Source: Gammaproteobacteria bacterium (GTDB taxonomy: Bacteria > Pseudomonadota > Gammaproteobacteria > Steroidobacterales > Woeseiaceae). Taken from it: a stretch of DNA of 64,000 nucleotides. Shown in pieces: positions 17,901 to 24,964 of the stretch (position 1 is the first letter of the stretch; every line of letters begins with the position of its first letter). The stretch spans positions 1-64,000 of the forward strand of contig JAHEFG010000010.1 in the NCBI GenBank assembly GCA_024640305.1, written 5' to 3'. The position numbers were made by a program, and so were the translations under genes. Below the pieces are notes generated by a model. That model was given only the letters and a program-made list of their open reading frames with translations, searched no databases and was not told the origin of the DNA.

Positions 17901-18386
17901 GTATTTTATGGCAGCTTTTTGGAAGAAATACTGAACGCGATAAATCCCTTCTTCAAAACCGAAAAATACACGACCCTGGATTGCGTCGTCTTGCCGATAG
18001 AAATAAGCAGTGGGCAGGCGCAGGCCAATCCCGCCTTTTACGTGCAAACTGACAAAATTCGGATCGCCGGCCGCGGCGGAACAGATTTGAAAACCGAGCA
18101 AATCAAGCTAAGCATGCGCACATTGCCCCGCAAGAAACTCAGCCTCAGTGTTGGCGAAGTGCTGAATCCTTATGTGGGGATCGGCGGCACGCTTGCTCGG
18201 CCGAAGCTGGCCGTCGATGCAAAGGGTGCCCTGATATCTGGTGGTGCCGCCGCGGCAACCGGTGGGCTCTCGATTCTTGCAAAAGGCGCCTGGGACAGGC
18301 TGACGGGCGGGAAAGATGGTTGTGCCGCGGCTGTTAAACAGGCCGAGGAACTGGTTAGCAGTCACCAAATATCGGCACCCGATTAG
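14958..18386 (+). CDS. AsmA-family protein, 1142 residues
   Basis: One N-terminal membrane helix (LFWSLFLGAALVCLGFAWLF) and then a very long periplasmic beta-rich region. The AsmA N-terminal signature is present: FKPQLEQWVSQTIGRQFSID followed by GRLDIHLGRTVTISAEDI. Repeats of the type LKTLEVDAARLLYEN and 'ARGPNLG' / 'GSGPSLEELF' occur through the middle. The conserved C-terminal AsmA_2 part is around LRQLAATSNGIFVFSGAGGQ, followed by the Cys-containing TTLDCVVLPIEISSG. AsmA-like proteins (TamB, YhdP, YdbH, YicH in E. coli) are thought to form beta-groove bridges carrying phospholipids from inner to outer membrane. GGAGG ten bases before ATG 14958 supports the start. It probably shares a transcript with the DUF3313 lipoprotein before it and the lipoprotein after it. 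Confidence 0.9.
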   Translation: MGARPGKHQHNRLFWSLFLGAALVCLGFAWLFTANLGVFKPQLEQWVSQTIGRQFSIDGRLDIHLGRTVTISAEDIHVQNIGWAENADMLTVGRLAAQVDLWSLYSQPIVVDLVDIDDVTLTLAENEAGEKNWEFEDVTGSSQTSGPAESAIGVLLKTLEVDAARLLYENAHRPEAIDLNVDRLRQQLQANGMLDASVSARINGRDVTIDGQLGTWNALLAGRDVTFDIDGQLDTISLHARGHIDDLLAPGRPSFEFSASGPDIAELSAMLGLGQVGEGDINLVASLGADGSGPVRLNADGNLGQTLINAVGSFTALDDLDNIEVDLSARGPNLGRILAYAGIDQVGEESFDLALKLTRQGGDFSLDTAVMNFGDAHIEASGRLPNFPGFDDARVNLEVTGQRVERLLSLVKLPPVGTGPFFAMLTISDTAVDRPNLTTRIETALGTFEAHGPIGDAPVYRGSQFEFDLQVPSLARLGDLLNVGGLPEQTGSASGTIVRGERSIELPLPVTLQTAGVVAAVTGTVNLSDSLDGSALRVKVEGADLHQAAQNFGIDAMLPALPYAVSGDLGIRRKGVALQKMVAAIGSSQFSLDGNLGRVKNFAGTRVSFKGSGPSLEELFSGVDDVDIFPGAFESSGAIELSEDRISIEKFMLRRKRAQVTLDATIGLPVATQQMQLKLDARGPNLGAMFSDLKGLEPAAAPFSVSARIHRDGSRWSFQPLTASYGDATLNANGALSLQEESFSGQLSVALDVPNLADLGRYNERRPNAMALHWSATVSGNRDELVADDLMASIGEDTISGRIAYRPATVPELELELSSDSITVLPIFEPAGEDPNLPPTFQDGRVIPAVELPFDALRKINAEFKFGFGNVQRNKLNARDVRVVGNLRDGALNIETFNLNFDDGYLTAGGALSPDGGGQLSLQLNARKLKLARSSGVPMHTDIDLDLLATGSDLRQLAATSNGIFVFSGAGGQLENQRFATVFYGSFLEEILNAINPFFKTEKYTTLDCVVLPIEISSGQAQANPAFYVQTDKIRIAGRGGTDLKTEQIKLSMRTLPRKKLSLSVGEVLNPYVGIGGTLARPKLAVDAKGALISGGAAAATGGLSILAKGAWDRLTGGKDGCAAAVKQAEELVSSHQISAPD

Positions 18387-18448
18387 CGCACCAGATGCTA
18401 GACTGGCCGACCTTCCGGGCGTCTCGAACACCGTTACAAGGATTTGCT

Positions 18449-19075
18449 GTGAACAAAAACATCTTTCTATTATCTATTCTGGTTCTTCTGTATGCCTGTG
18501 CGGCACCTCAGGTCACTCGAGTTCAACCGCTTGCCGCATCGGCAGACGCGCCATACGACAATGTGCTCGTCGTCTCAATGTTTTCGTCTTTCGACATGCG
18601 CAGGATCGTAGAAAAGGAAATCGTCAAGCAACTGGCCGCCCAAGGTACCAAGGCTGTCGCAAGCACGTCGATGATGGACACCAGAACACCGGTGAACCGA
18701 AAGACCTTCGTGGATATGGTTGAATCACTTGATTCGGATGCCGTACTGGTTACGCAGTTGGTAAGCCTCGATTCCGAAAGCAAGATGAAAGACATGAATC
18801 CGCAAGCTACCTACAACTTCAGGCCGACCTATTATTACAATATTTGGAGCGTCGACCTGACGGAGTACGTCGAGCCGCAGCGACTCGAGCTCAAAAATAC
18901 GGTCTTGCTCGCGACGACCGTATATTCTGCAAGCAGTAAGGAGCCCGTCTGGGGCATTCAGACACAGTCAAAATTCACCCAGGATTTTGATCAACAACGC
19001 GGTATCGGGGCCGTGCAGGAAGAAGCCACGGCAATTGCCCTTTATTTGAAACGCGATGGGTTAATTGCGAAATAG
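18449..19075 (+). CDS. Lipoprotein of unknown function, 208 residues
   Basis: Lipobox LLYAC (Cys17 counted from GTG 18449), preceded by VNKNIFLLSILVLL. AAGGA lies six bases before the GTG, which is why it is preferred over an ATG at 18395 that would put 18 extra residues in front. The mature part includes YDNVLVVSMFSSFDMRRIVE, VEKEIVKQLAAQGTKAVAS, SDAVLVTQLVSLDS and ATAIALYLKRDGLI. This recalls the DUF4136-like or GNA1162-like lipoproteins that have a Rossmann-type core, but I cannot name a family with confidence. Same strand as AsmA, 62 bases downstream. Confidence 0.78.
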   Translation: MNKNIFLLSILVLLYACAAPQVTRVQPLAASADAPYDNVLVVSMFSSFDMRRIVEKEIVKQLAAQGTKAVASTSMMDTRTPVNRKTFVDMVESLDSDAVLVTQLVSLDSESKMKDMNPQATYNFRPTYYYNIWSVDLTEYVEPQRLELKNTVLLATTVYSASSKEPVWGIQTQSKFTQDFDQQRGIGAVQEEATAIALYLKRDGLIAK

Positions 19076-19087
19076 GAGCTGCGCACA

Positions 19088-19114
19088 TGGCGGCCCGACA
19101 GTGCCGAGCCGCCA
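19088..19114. terminator. Hairpin between convergent genes
   Basis: TGGCGGC (19088-19094) pairs with GCCGCCA (19108-19114) across a 13-base loop, in the gap between two convergent lipoprotein genes. There is no T-run, so it may slow polymerase only weakly or be chance. Confidence 0.35.
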
Positions 19115-19132
19115 GAGCTGCAATTCCGGCTA

Positions 19133-19843
19133 TTAGCCGGCGGTGCCGATATTGTGGGTTTCTGCGAGTCCCTCAAGTTTCTCGCGTACCAGCTTTGCCC
19201 ATGCTTCGGCCAGGTTTTTTACCTCGACCATATTTCTGACCGGGTTGGACCATGTCATGCCGCCCATTGCTTCTGCACTACGACGTTGTATGCCCCGCAA
19301 TAGCGTCGTGTTGCTTTCGGAATCAACCAGTTCGATAACCAGCGTCGCCTCACCAAGCGAGGACAGGAAGATGTCGCTTCTGCCGCCAATTGCCTCCGGC
19401 GGAACTTTGGAAATCACATCCAACAGGTAGCCGCGCACCACCAGCACGTCGGGACCCGGTGCCGTGACCACCTGCAGACCCTCAACGTTTGCAAGCTCGG
19501 TTGCGAAGGCGGTCTGGAAGATCTCCTGGACCTGCCCTCTTGCCTTGTCCGAAATCGGGAAAGCATCCACTGACGAGTTATACATGGTGCCACGAGAAAC
19601 CCTCTTTACGGGGCGATACTCGATACCGGCGCCTTGCAGCATGATTTTCGTATATCCGGAAAGATCAAAGTCTGCCCGTGCCCATACTTTGCTGCTGCGG
19701 GGCGTATTCGTCACCGGGTACAAACCATCGTAGCTTAGTTCTGCCGATTCGCTGGTATCGATTTCCCGGGGACCACTGGCACATCCCGCGATCGCCGCGA
19801 TCGCGCACAGCACCAAGGCAATTTGAATATTCTTTTTTCGCAT
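19133..19843 (-). CDS. DUF3313-family lipoprotein (copy 2)
   Basis: Lipoprotein of 236 residues, lipobox IAGC (Cys21). It shares with the protein at 14224 the blocks GIEYRPVK, PGPDVL.VR.YLLDVISKVPPEAIG (here with Ile/Tyr changes), EATLVIELVDSES and a C-terminal NPVRNMVEVKNLAEAWAKLV. Overall the two are clear paralogues. AGGA six bases before ATG 19843 supports the start; a longer frame from 19900 lacks a signal at its N-terminus. Copies 1 and 2 face opposite directions and enclose AsmA and the lipoprotein at 18449. Function unknown. Confidence 0.85.
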   Translation of the reverse strand: MRKKNIQIALVLCAIAAIAGCASGPREIDTSESAELSYDGLYPVTNTPRSSKVWARADFDLSGYTKIMLQGAGIEYRPVKRVSRGTMYNSSVDAFPISDKARGQVQEIFQTAFATELANVEGLQVVTAPGPDVLVVRGYLLDVISKVPPEAIGGRSDIFLSSLGEATLVIELVDSESNTTLLRGIQRRSAEAMGGMTWSNPVRNMVEVKNLAEAWAKLVREKLEGLAETHNIGTAG

Positions 19844-20016
19844 AATAGTTCCTAAGCATTTGTTAATTAACGGTTCATGCCCGACAAATTTGAAATCCAC
19901 TATCGTCGAGTCCCGAGAACACTAGCTGAAGCCTATAGTCCTGTCTAATATTTCGCGTGTCCCGCCGCTGGCCTGCGAACCGCGGGGTCGACACGGGGAA
20001 ACGCGTTCTTCGTTTG

Positions 20017-20047
20017 TTGGCATGGCTTATTACTGCTTGTGTACAAT
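20017..20047 (+). promoter_or_regulatory. Possible promoter for the second ion channel gene
   Basis: TTGGCA (20017-20022) and TACAAT (20042-20047) each differ from the sigma70 consensus at one base, but the spacer is 19 bases, longer than ideal. It lies 31 bases before ATG 20079. Confidence 0.35.
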
Positions 20048-20078
20048 CGGCGCTAACTATTAGCGGGCGGGCGGTCCT

Positions 20079-21140
20079 ATGGCCTTCGAAAAAGTAGCGA
20101 TATTTCTTGCGCGCTCGGTTCGCAGGCTCGTGCCGGCCTTGCTGTTTGGCGCGATCACGATCGCATTACCGAGTCAGGCAGAAGTCCTCGACACTCCAAG
20201 CTGTGACCTTGCTGGCTACGAGTCTTCGGTTCGACCAAACCCGCCGGGCACGCAGACAGAGGTCATAATAGGCGTGTTCCTGGCCGACCTGAATGCGATC
20301 GACGATATCTCTCAGACGGTGGCGCTGGACTCACTGCTCACGCTGCAATGGACGGACGAGCGGCTCAAGACGTTCGCAGGTTGTCGGTACCCGTACTCCG
20401 CTATCTGGACGCCGGAAATTCAACTGAGCAATTCCGGAACGATCCGGAGCCGGCAGACGCCGCAGGTTTTGGTCGGAGCAAATGGCAAGGTAACAACCAC
20501 CGTTCGATACGAGGGTACCGTTTCCAGCCCGGCGAACCTCAAAGATTTTCCGTTTGATGAGCGCGCTATCAATCTACAGCTCATCAGCCTCAAGCATGAC
20601 GCCGCAGAACTGTCATTTCGTATGTCGCAAGACTGGACCGGGCGGCGAGCAGGCTTGACTGTGCCGGATTGGACGATTGGAGAACCGACCGCCGAGGTCG
20701 GCGAACTGGAACTGCCACGTGTAGGGAGAACCGTTTCGACATACGACTTCCAGATTCCGGCCGCACGGCTTGGCGATTACTACATTTATAAGTTCGTTTT
20801 CCCCCTGTGCCTGATTGTCATGATGTCCTGGGCAGTCTTCTGGATCGACCCGACCAATCTCGGCCCGCAGCTGTCGTTGGCGGGCACATCGATGCTGACG
20901 CTGATCGCGTACCAGTTTACCGTGAACGACCTGTTACCCCGGGTCGGCTACCTGACTGCGATGGACCAGTATGTATTGTCGTCTTCTCTGCTCGTATTCC
21001 TTGCGTTGGTGGAGGCATTAATTACTGGCTCGCTTGCCAGCAGGGACCGCGCCGCGACAGCCGAAATGCTCGACCGCATCAGCCGCTGGGTATTCCCGGC
21101 CACCTATCTACTCGTAATTCTGACTACCCTGGTTCTGTGA
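20079..21140 (+). CDS. Pentameric ligand-gated ion channel subunit, second copy
   Basis: Channel subunit of 353 residues. Signal peptide ends near LPSQAEV. The extracellular domain has the Cys-loop region signature FPFDERAINLQLIS and two extra cysteines (in PSCDLAGYES and FAGCRYPYS) that could form a disulfide. M1 is around YIYKFVFPLCLIVMMSWAVF, M2 around LSLAGTSMLTLIAYQF, M3 around YVLSSSLLVFLALVEALI, M4 around WVFPATYLLVILTTLVL. Aligned by the LPRVGY loop after M2, 9' is Leu and the -2' to 0' positions read G-P-Q, so the acidic ring of cation-selective GLIC is missing. It differs strongly from the protein at 1002, so the two are not recent duplicates. The stop overlaps the next gene's GTG in a GTGA, suggesting coupled translation with the CotH-like protein. 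Confidence 0.9.
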   Translation: MAFEKVAIFLARSVRRLVPALLFGAITIALPSQAEVLDTPSCDLAGYESSVRPNPPGTQTEVIIGVFLADLNAIDDISQTVALDSLLTLQWTDERLKTFAGCRYPYSAIWTPEIQLSNSGTIRSRQTPQVLVGANGKVTTTVRYEGTVSSPANLKDFPFDERAINLQLISLKHDAAELSFRMSQDWTGRRAGLTVPDWTIGEPTAEVGELELPRVGRTVSTYDFQIPAARLGDYYIYKFVFPLCLIVMMSWAVFWIDPTNLGPQLSLAGTSMLTLIAYQFTVNDLLPRVGYLTAMDQYVLSSSLLVFLALVEALITGSLASRDRAATAEMLDRISRWVFPATYLLVILTTLVL

Positions 21141-22225
21141 CCGGGCGCAAAGAACGGTACATCTCGCTGCGAACTACTTATCGGTCTCGCGGCGCTTTTC
21201 CTGCGTTTTTTCTGTCACTGTTACTTGGCGCGTCCGGGAGCGCCGACGAATTACCACTGTTCGCTACGGACGTACCGCTTGATGTCGTACTCGAGCTGCC
21301 GCTAAACACGATTCTCAAGCAATCCGCGAAACGTCCTGTCGTTGCCGGGCAGCTACATTATTCGGACTCAACAGGTCAGCAGGTCACCCTCGACGTTAAG
21401 GTCACCACACGGGGCAATTCGCGGCTCGAGCAGTGCAGCTTCCCGCCATTGTCTATTACGGTGAAAAAAAAGCAGGCAACAGACACCTTGTTTGCGGGGC
21501 AGAAAAAACTGAAATTGGTAACGCACTGCCAGAATCGGAGTAGTTTCGGCCAATACCTGTTGCAGGAATACAGCATTTACCGCGCATTCAATGCGCTGAC
21601 TGACATCTCGTTTCGCGTCCGACGCCTGAATATCAGCTACAGAAACACTGAAAAATCCGGCCGCGAGATCGATGCCGATGCCTTCCTGATCGAGTCAATC
21701 GTTGAGGTTTCGAAACGCGCCGACTTGCAGCGCATGAAAGTCGACTCCGTGTCTGCGCGGCAGCTGGATCCCTCCTACGCCACGATTTCAGCAGTGTTTC
21801 AATTCCTTATCGGCAATACCGACTGGTCGATAGCGCGCGGGAGCCGCAAGAATCGTTGCTGTCACAACGGCAGGGTGTTATCGCCTGCTGACAAAGAAAC
21901 TGGCTGGCTTGTGGTTCCTTACGATTTCGACCAGGCGGGCCTGATCAACACAAGCTATTCGCAACCCAACCCAACCCTCCCGATAAGGTCCGTTCGCCAG
22001 CGCCTTTACCGAGGCCGCTGTGCATTCGCAGACCAGCTGGACGCAGCGATTAAGTTATTCAATGACAGGCACAGTGAGCTCGAATCTATTCTGTTGCCTG
22101 CTGGGCTGAGCGGCGGCAAGCGCAAGTCTTCGCTTGCCTACATCGACGAATTCTATCGAATCATAAACGACGAAGAACGAATGCAGTATTACGTCGATCG
22201 GGGTTGCATGGGACCCAAATTATAG
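21137..22225 (+). CDS. Exported CotH-kinase-like protein (remote), coupled to ion channel
   Basis: Exported protein of 362 residues starting at GTG 21137, which overlaps the stop of the channel gene by four bases. A signal peptide (AFPAFFLSLLLGASGSADE) follows. The body has TTRGNSRLEQCSFPPLSI, a Lys-rich strand (TVKKKQ), KLKLVTHCQN, FGQYLLQEYSIYRAFNALTD, FLIGNTDWS (225-231 region) and WLVVPYDFDQAGLI (around 257-270). The order R-G-N-S, then a helix with LxxEY, then G-N-x-D, then P-Y-D-F-D resembles CotH-type kinases, where N-x-D and P-W-D-x-D hold catalytic and metal-binding aspartates. The likeness is seen by eye only. A CC pair (241-242) sits between the two motifs. If it is a kinase, substrate and phosphate donor in the periplasm are unknown. 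Confidence 0.65.
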   Translation: MTGRKERYISLRTTYRSRGAFPAFFLSLLLGASGSADELPLFATDVPLDVVLELPLNTILKQSAKRPVVAGQLHYSDSTGQQVTLDVKVTTRGNSRLEQCSFPPLSITVKKKQATDTLFAGQKKLKLVTHCQNRSSFGQYLLQEYSIYRAFNALTDISFRVRRLNISYRNTEKSGREIDADAFLIESIVEVSKRADLQRMKVDSVSARQLDPSYATISAVFQFLIGNTDWSIARGSRKNRCCHNGRVLSPADKETGWLVVPYDFDQAGLINTSYSQPNPTLPIRSVRQRLYRGRCAFADQLDAAIKLFNDRHSELESILLPAGLSGGKRKSSLAYIDEFYRIINDEERMQYYVDRGCMGPKL

Positions 22226-22291
22226 CTGCGTCATTAAGAGACCACGATGCAGTGCATCGGTGTGCTATTGCCGAAACAAAGCCCTGCGTTA

Positions 22292-23002
22292 TCAAGTAAC
22301 TCCCGACTTCGCTGCCCGATTTTCAATTGCAGTAATTCGATCTTCATACGAGCCCGCACGTTTCATCAGTTCCGCCACCATAACGAACAAGTCCTGCGAT
22401 TCCCGCGAATCGAGCGACATTGGCAGGTCGAACTGGCGCCGAGTGCCCTCCTCGTGAAAAGCATAAAACAACGATCGCATCGCTCGTACCATATCGGCCG
22501 CGCTCGAGGCGCTGTCCATGAAATGACTCATTGCAAGCTGCGACGTCTCTGCATCAAACCGGGCACGATCGTACGCGCCCTTGATCGAAGCCCATACCAG
22601 GTCCAGGTCCCCATTCGAATGTGCATATTCATCCGCAAAAAGGACGGGCGCAATCTGTTCGATTTCGCGATGCAGCGCACCGGATACTCCTGCCTCTTCG
22701 CAGATATACGTTAGCTCGGCATAGGCGTCCGTCGAATTGGCAAGCAGCACTCCCATTTCCGCCTCGCTGTCGATTTCCCGAATCAGGTTCCGATAGCAGT
22801 GCTCAACCGGATCGCTTGCCTCGAGTATCATTTCTATCTTTGCCATGTTCTCTGCAATAACTCGATGCCGCGTCCATCGATCGAGCCCGACAAGCAGCTT
22901 GAACTCATCGGCGTTTGCAGTATCCAGCCAGACTGCGACAGATCTGCGAACAGCCTCGCTCAACGTGTAAGCTTCGGTTTCAGTCTTGTTGCGCGTCGTC
23001 AT
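22292..23002 (-). CDS. Hypothetical protein, 236 residues, helical
   Basis: Not recognised. The protein is soluble, acidic and probably all-helical (for example LSEAVRRSVAVWLDTANADE, MAKIEMILEASDPVEHCYRN, SSAADMVRAMRSLFYAFHEE). There is no signal peptide or membrane segment. GAGGAG six bases before ATG 23002 marks the start clearly; an upstream in-frame ATG at 23032 is less likely. It is divergent from the AraC-type regulator at 23148, with 145 A+T-rich bases between, so that regulator may control it. Confidence 0.75.
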   Translation of the reverse strand: MTTRNKTETEAYTLSEAVRRSVAVWLDTANADEFKLLVGLDRWTRHRVIAENMAKIEMILEASDPVEHCYRNLIREIDSEAEMGVLLANSTDAYAELTYICEEAGVSGALHREIEQIAPVLFADEYAHSNGDLDLVWASIKGAYDRARFDAETSQLAMSHFMDSASSAADMVRAMRSLFYAFHEEGTRRQFDLPMSLDSRESQDLFVMVAELMKRAGSYEDRITAIENRAAKSGVT

Positions 23003-23147
23003 GATAGTCTCCTCGAGTTGCGTGAGATTCATTTTGGGTCACGACGCGGTTCGAATCCGGTTGCCTCAACTCAGGATCTGGTCATTTCGCCTCATAATCA
23101 TAACTATTTGATATATATAGCGAAAAAAGGTTAAATCGGGGTGACTT

Positions 23148-24182
23148 ATGCTATGCGATCACACTACTTTGGCGAACGTTCCGCGCTTGCTCGCACGAAC
23201 GCTGCGCGACGACTACGCAATCGATCCAACGCCCTTGCTGCTCGAAGCCGATATTGACGCCGCTGCGTTCATGCAGCCTGGCGCCAGAGTCCCATTTAGC
23301 AAGATGACTCGGCTTTGGGAGCTGGCGGTGCAGGCGACCGGCGACCGCCTGTTCGGCTTTCAGGTTGGCTCCCACCTTGTTCCCAGCGACTTCTATGTAC
23401 TCGGTTACTCGTGGATGGCCAGCGGCACTCTGTACGATGCGCTGGAACGATTGTGCCGATACGTCCGCGTTGTCTCCTCCGCAATAAGCACTTTGCAGCT
23501 CGAAGAGAGTGATGAGGCAGTGGCACTGGTTGAGGTTTACCGGGATCGGATGGTTGTCCCAAACCGAGCAGCCAGTGATGGTGGCTACGTCGCATTAATG
23601 AAACTCTGCGATTCAATAATGCGGCGCCCGGTTCGCGCTATTTCGGTCGAGCTCACCGTGCCACCTGACGCCGCAAATCCAGCGTACGGAAAACTGTTCG
23701 GATGTCCCGTCGTTTTCGGTGCCGCCGGCGACAAGATCTTTTTTTCGCGCTCCGACATGGAACAGGCTCTGCCCGGCTCGCTTCCCGAAATACTCGATGC
23801 ATCGGACACGGTCGCCGACCGCTACCTGCAGTCGATGGATATGCAGACTGTTGCCGCGCGCGTCCGGCAACAGATCGTGCAGATGCTACCTTCCGGTCAT
23901 GCCGACCAGGAAACGGTGGCAAGCCATTTGCACCGCAGCCGCGCAACCCTGCAGCGCCAGCTCAGCGCCGAAGGCACCAGCTTCAGGAGAATTCTGGACT
24001 CGACCCGCAAGAGCCTTGCGATCCAGTATTTGCGCGACGGTACGCATAGCCAGGCGGAGATCGCATTTTTGACCGGCTTTACCGACCAGAGTAACTTTGC
24101 GCGAGCTTTTAAACGCTGGTCCGGCGTCACCCCAGGCCATTATCTGCAAGATGCCTATACGACCACAGAGGCTACTGAATAA
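23148..24182 (+). CDS. AraC-family regulator with Arabinose_bd-type N-terminus
   Basis: Transcription factor of 344 residues. The N-terminal ~200 residues match the AraC-type arabinose-binding-like domain found in OruR/ArgR-like and Mmr regulators (LLARTLRDDYAIDPTPLLLE, RLWELAVQATGDRLFGFQVG). The C-terminal AraC DNA-binding domain has two helix-turn-helix units: QETVASHLHRSRATLQRQLS and SQAEIAFLTGFTDQSNFARA, followed by the family ending FKRWSGVTPGHYL. The effector is unknown. Its neighbours are a divergent hypothetical gene and a downstream K+ channel gene about 100 bases away. Confidence 0.9.
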   Translation: MLCDHTTLANVPRLLARTLRDDYAIDPTPLLLEADIDAAAFMQPGARVPFSKMTRLWELAVQATGDRLFGFQVGSHLVPSDFYVLGYSWMASGTLYDALERLCRYVRVVSSAISTLQLEESDEAVALVEVYRDRMVVPNRAASDGGYVALMKLCDSIMRRPVRAISVELTVPPDAANPAYGKLFGCPVVFGAAGDKIFFSRSDMEQALPGSLPEILDASDTVADRYLQSMDMQTVAARVRQQIVQMLPSGHADQETVASHLHRSRATLQRQLSAEGTSFRRILDSTRKSLAIQYLRDGTHSQAEIAFLTGFTDQSNFARAFKRWSGVTPGHYLQDAYTTTEATE

Positions 24183-24280
24183 AACAAATCGTTCGTCCAA
24201 AAAATGTTATTTTTAGCGGCAAAAGCGGATCGGTCAGGAGTGGATCCGAGTGTATCAACGCAGGTTTCGGGGAGCATCGC

Positions 24281-24931
24281 GTGCACAAGAATAATTTTTA
24301 TTACTTACTGGTTGCCCTGCTTGTGTTGCTGCTGGCAGTACCGTTGGCCGACGACTTTGAAGTCATCACAAGTCCGCTGGTCCGGGGGTTTATTTTTTCT
24401 GCACTGTTGCTGATCGGCGTATGGAGCTTGCAAGGCGGTGGCCGCTATTTTTCGATTGGCATGACGCTCGTCGTTGCGGGAATCGCGTTCAATATTATCG
24501 CCGTAAACCTGGCTTCGCCGATCTGGCAATTTGGTTCATTTTTATCGCTGATCGCTTTCCTGCTTGTGGCCATTATATTCACACTGCGGCAGGTTGTTTT
24601 CGGCATCGAATTTAACGCTAACCGGCTCGTCGGTGCGGTCTGTATTTTTCTGCTCATTGGCGTTATCTGGGCGCTCACTTACACCGTTGTCGAGTTGCTG
24701 GCACCGGGGTCATTCATAGGGCTGGCAGCGAGCACACAAACCGGCTGGGACAGCTCCTGGCTGTACTTCAGCTTCGTCACTTTAACGACGCTTGGCTATG
24801 GCGATATATCGCCAGTTTCGGCACTGGCACAAGCACTTTCATATCTGCAGGCCGTGGTCGGTCAGTTTTACGTAGCAGTGCTCGTCGCCGGCCTGGTAAG
24901 CGCCTTCGTCTCAGATAGAAAAGGACCTTGA
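24281..24931 (+). CDS. Six-helix potassium channel (Ion_trans_2 type)
   Basis: Membrane protein of 216 residues with about six hydrophobic segments and one pore loop carrying the K+ filter in SFVTLTTLGYGDISPVSALA. The last two helices around the pore are LVGAVCIFLLIGVIWALTY and LQAVVGQFYVAVLVAGLVSA. The first four helices lack the Arg repeats of a voltage sensor. The start is GTG 24281 with GGGGAG six bases before it. There is no cytosolic RCK domain. It likely mediates K+ flux, with gating unknown. It stands alone between the AraC gene and the convergent export operon. Confidence 0.9.
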   Translation: MHKNNFYYLLVALLVLLLAVPLADDFEVITSPLVRGFIFSALLLIGVWSLQGGGRYFSIGMTLVVAGIAFNIIAVNLASPIWQFGSFLSLIAFLLVAIIFTLRQVVFGIEFNANRLVGAVCIFLLIGVIWALTYTVVELLAPGSFIGLAASTQTGWDSSWLYFSFVTLTTLGYGDISPVSALAQALSYLQAVVGQFYVAVLVAGLVSAFVSDRKGP

Positions 24932-24964
24932 ACTGCGTCACGAGTACCGGCTACAGGTAATTTC

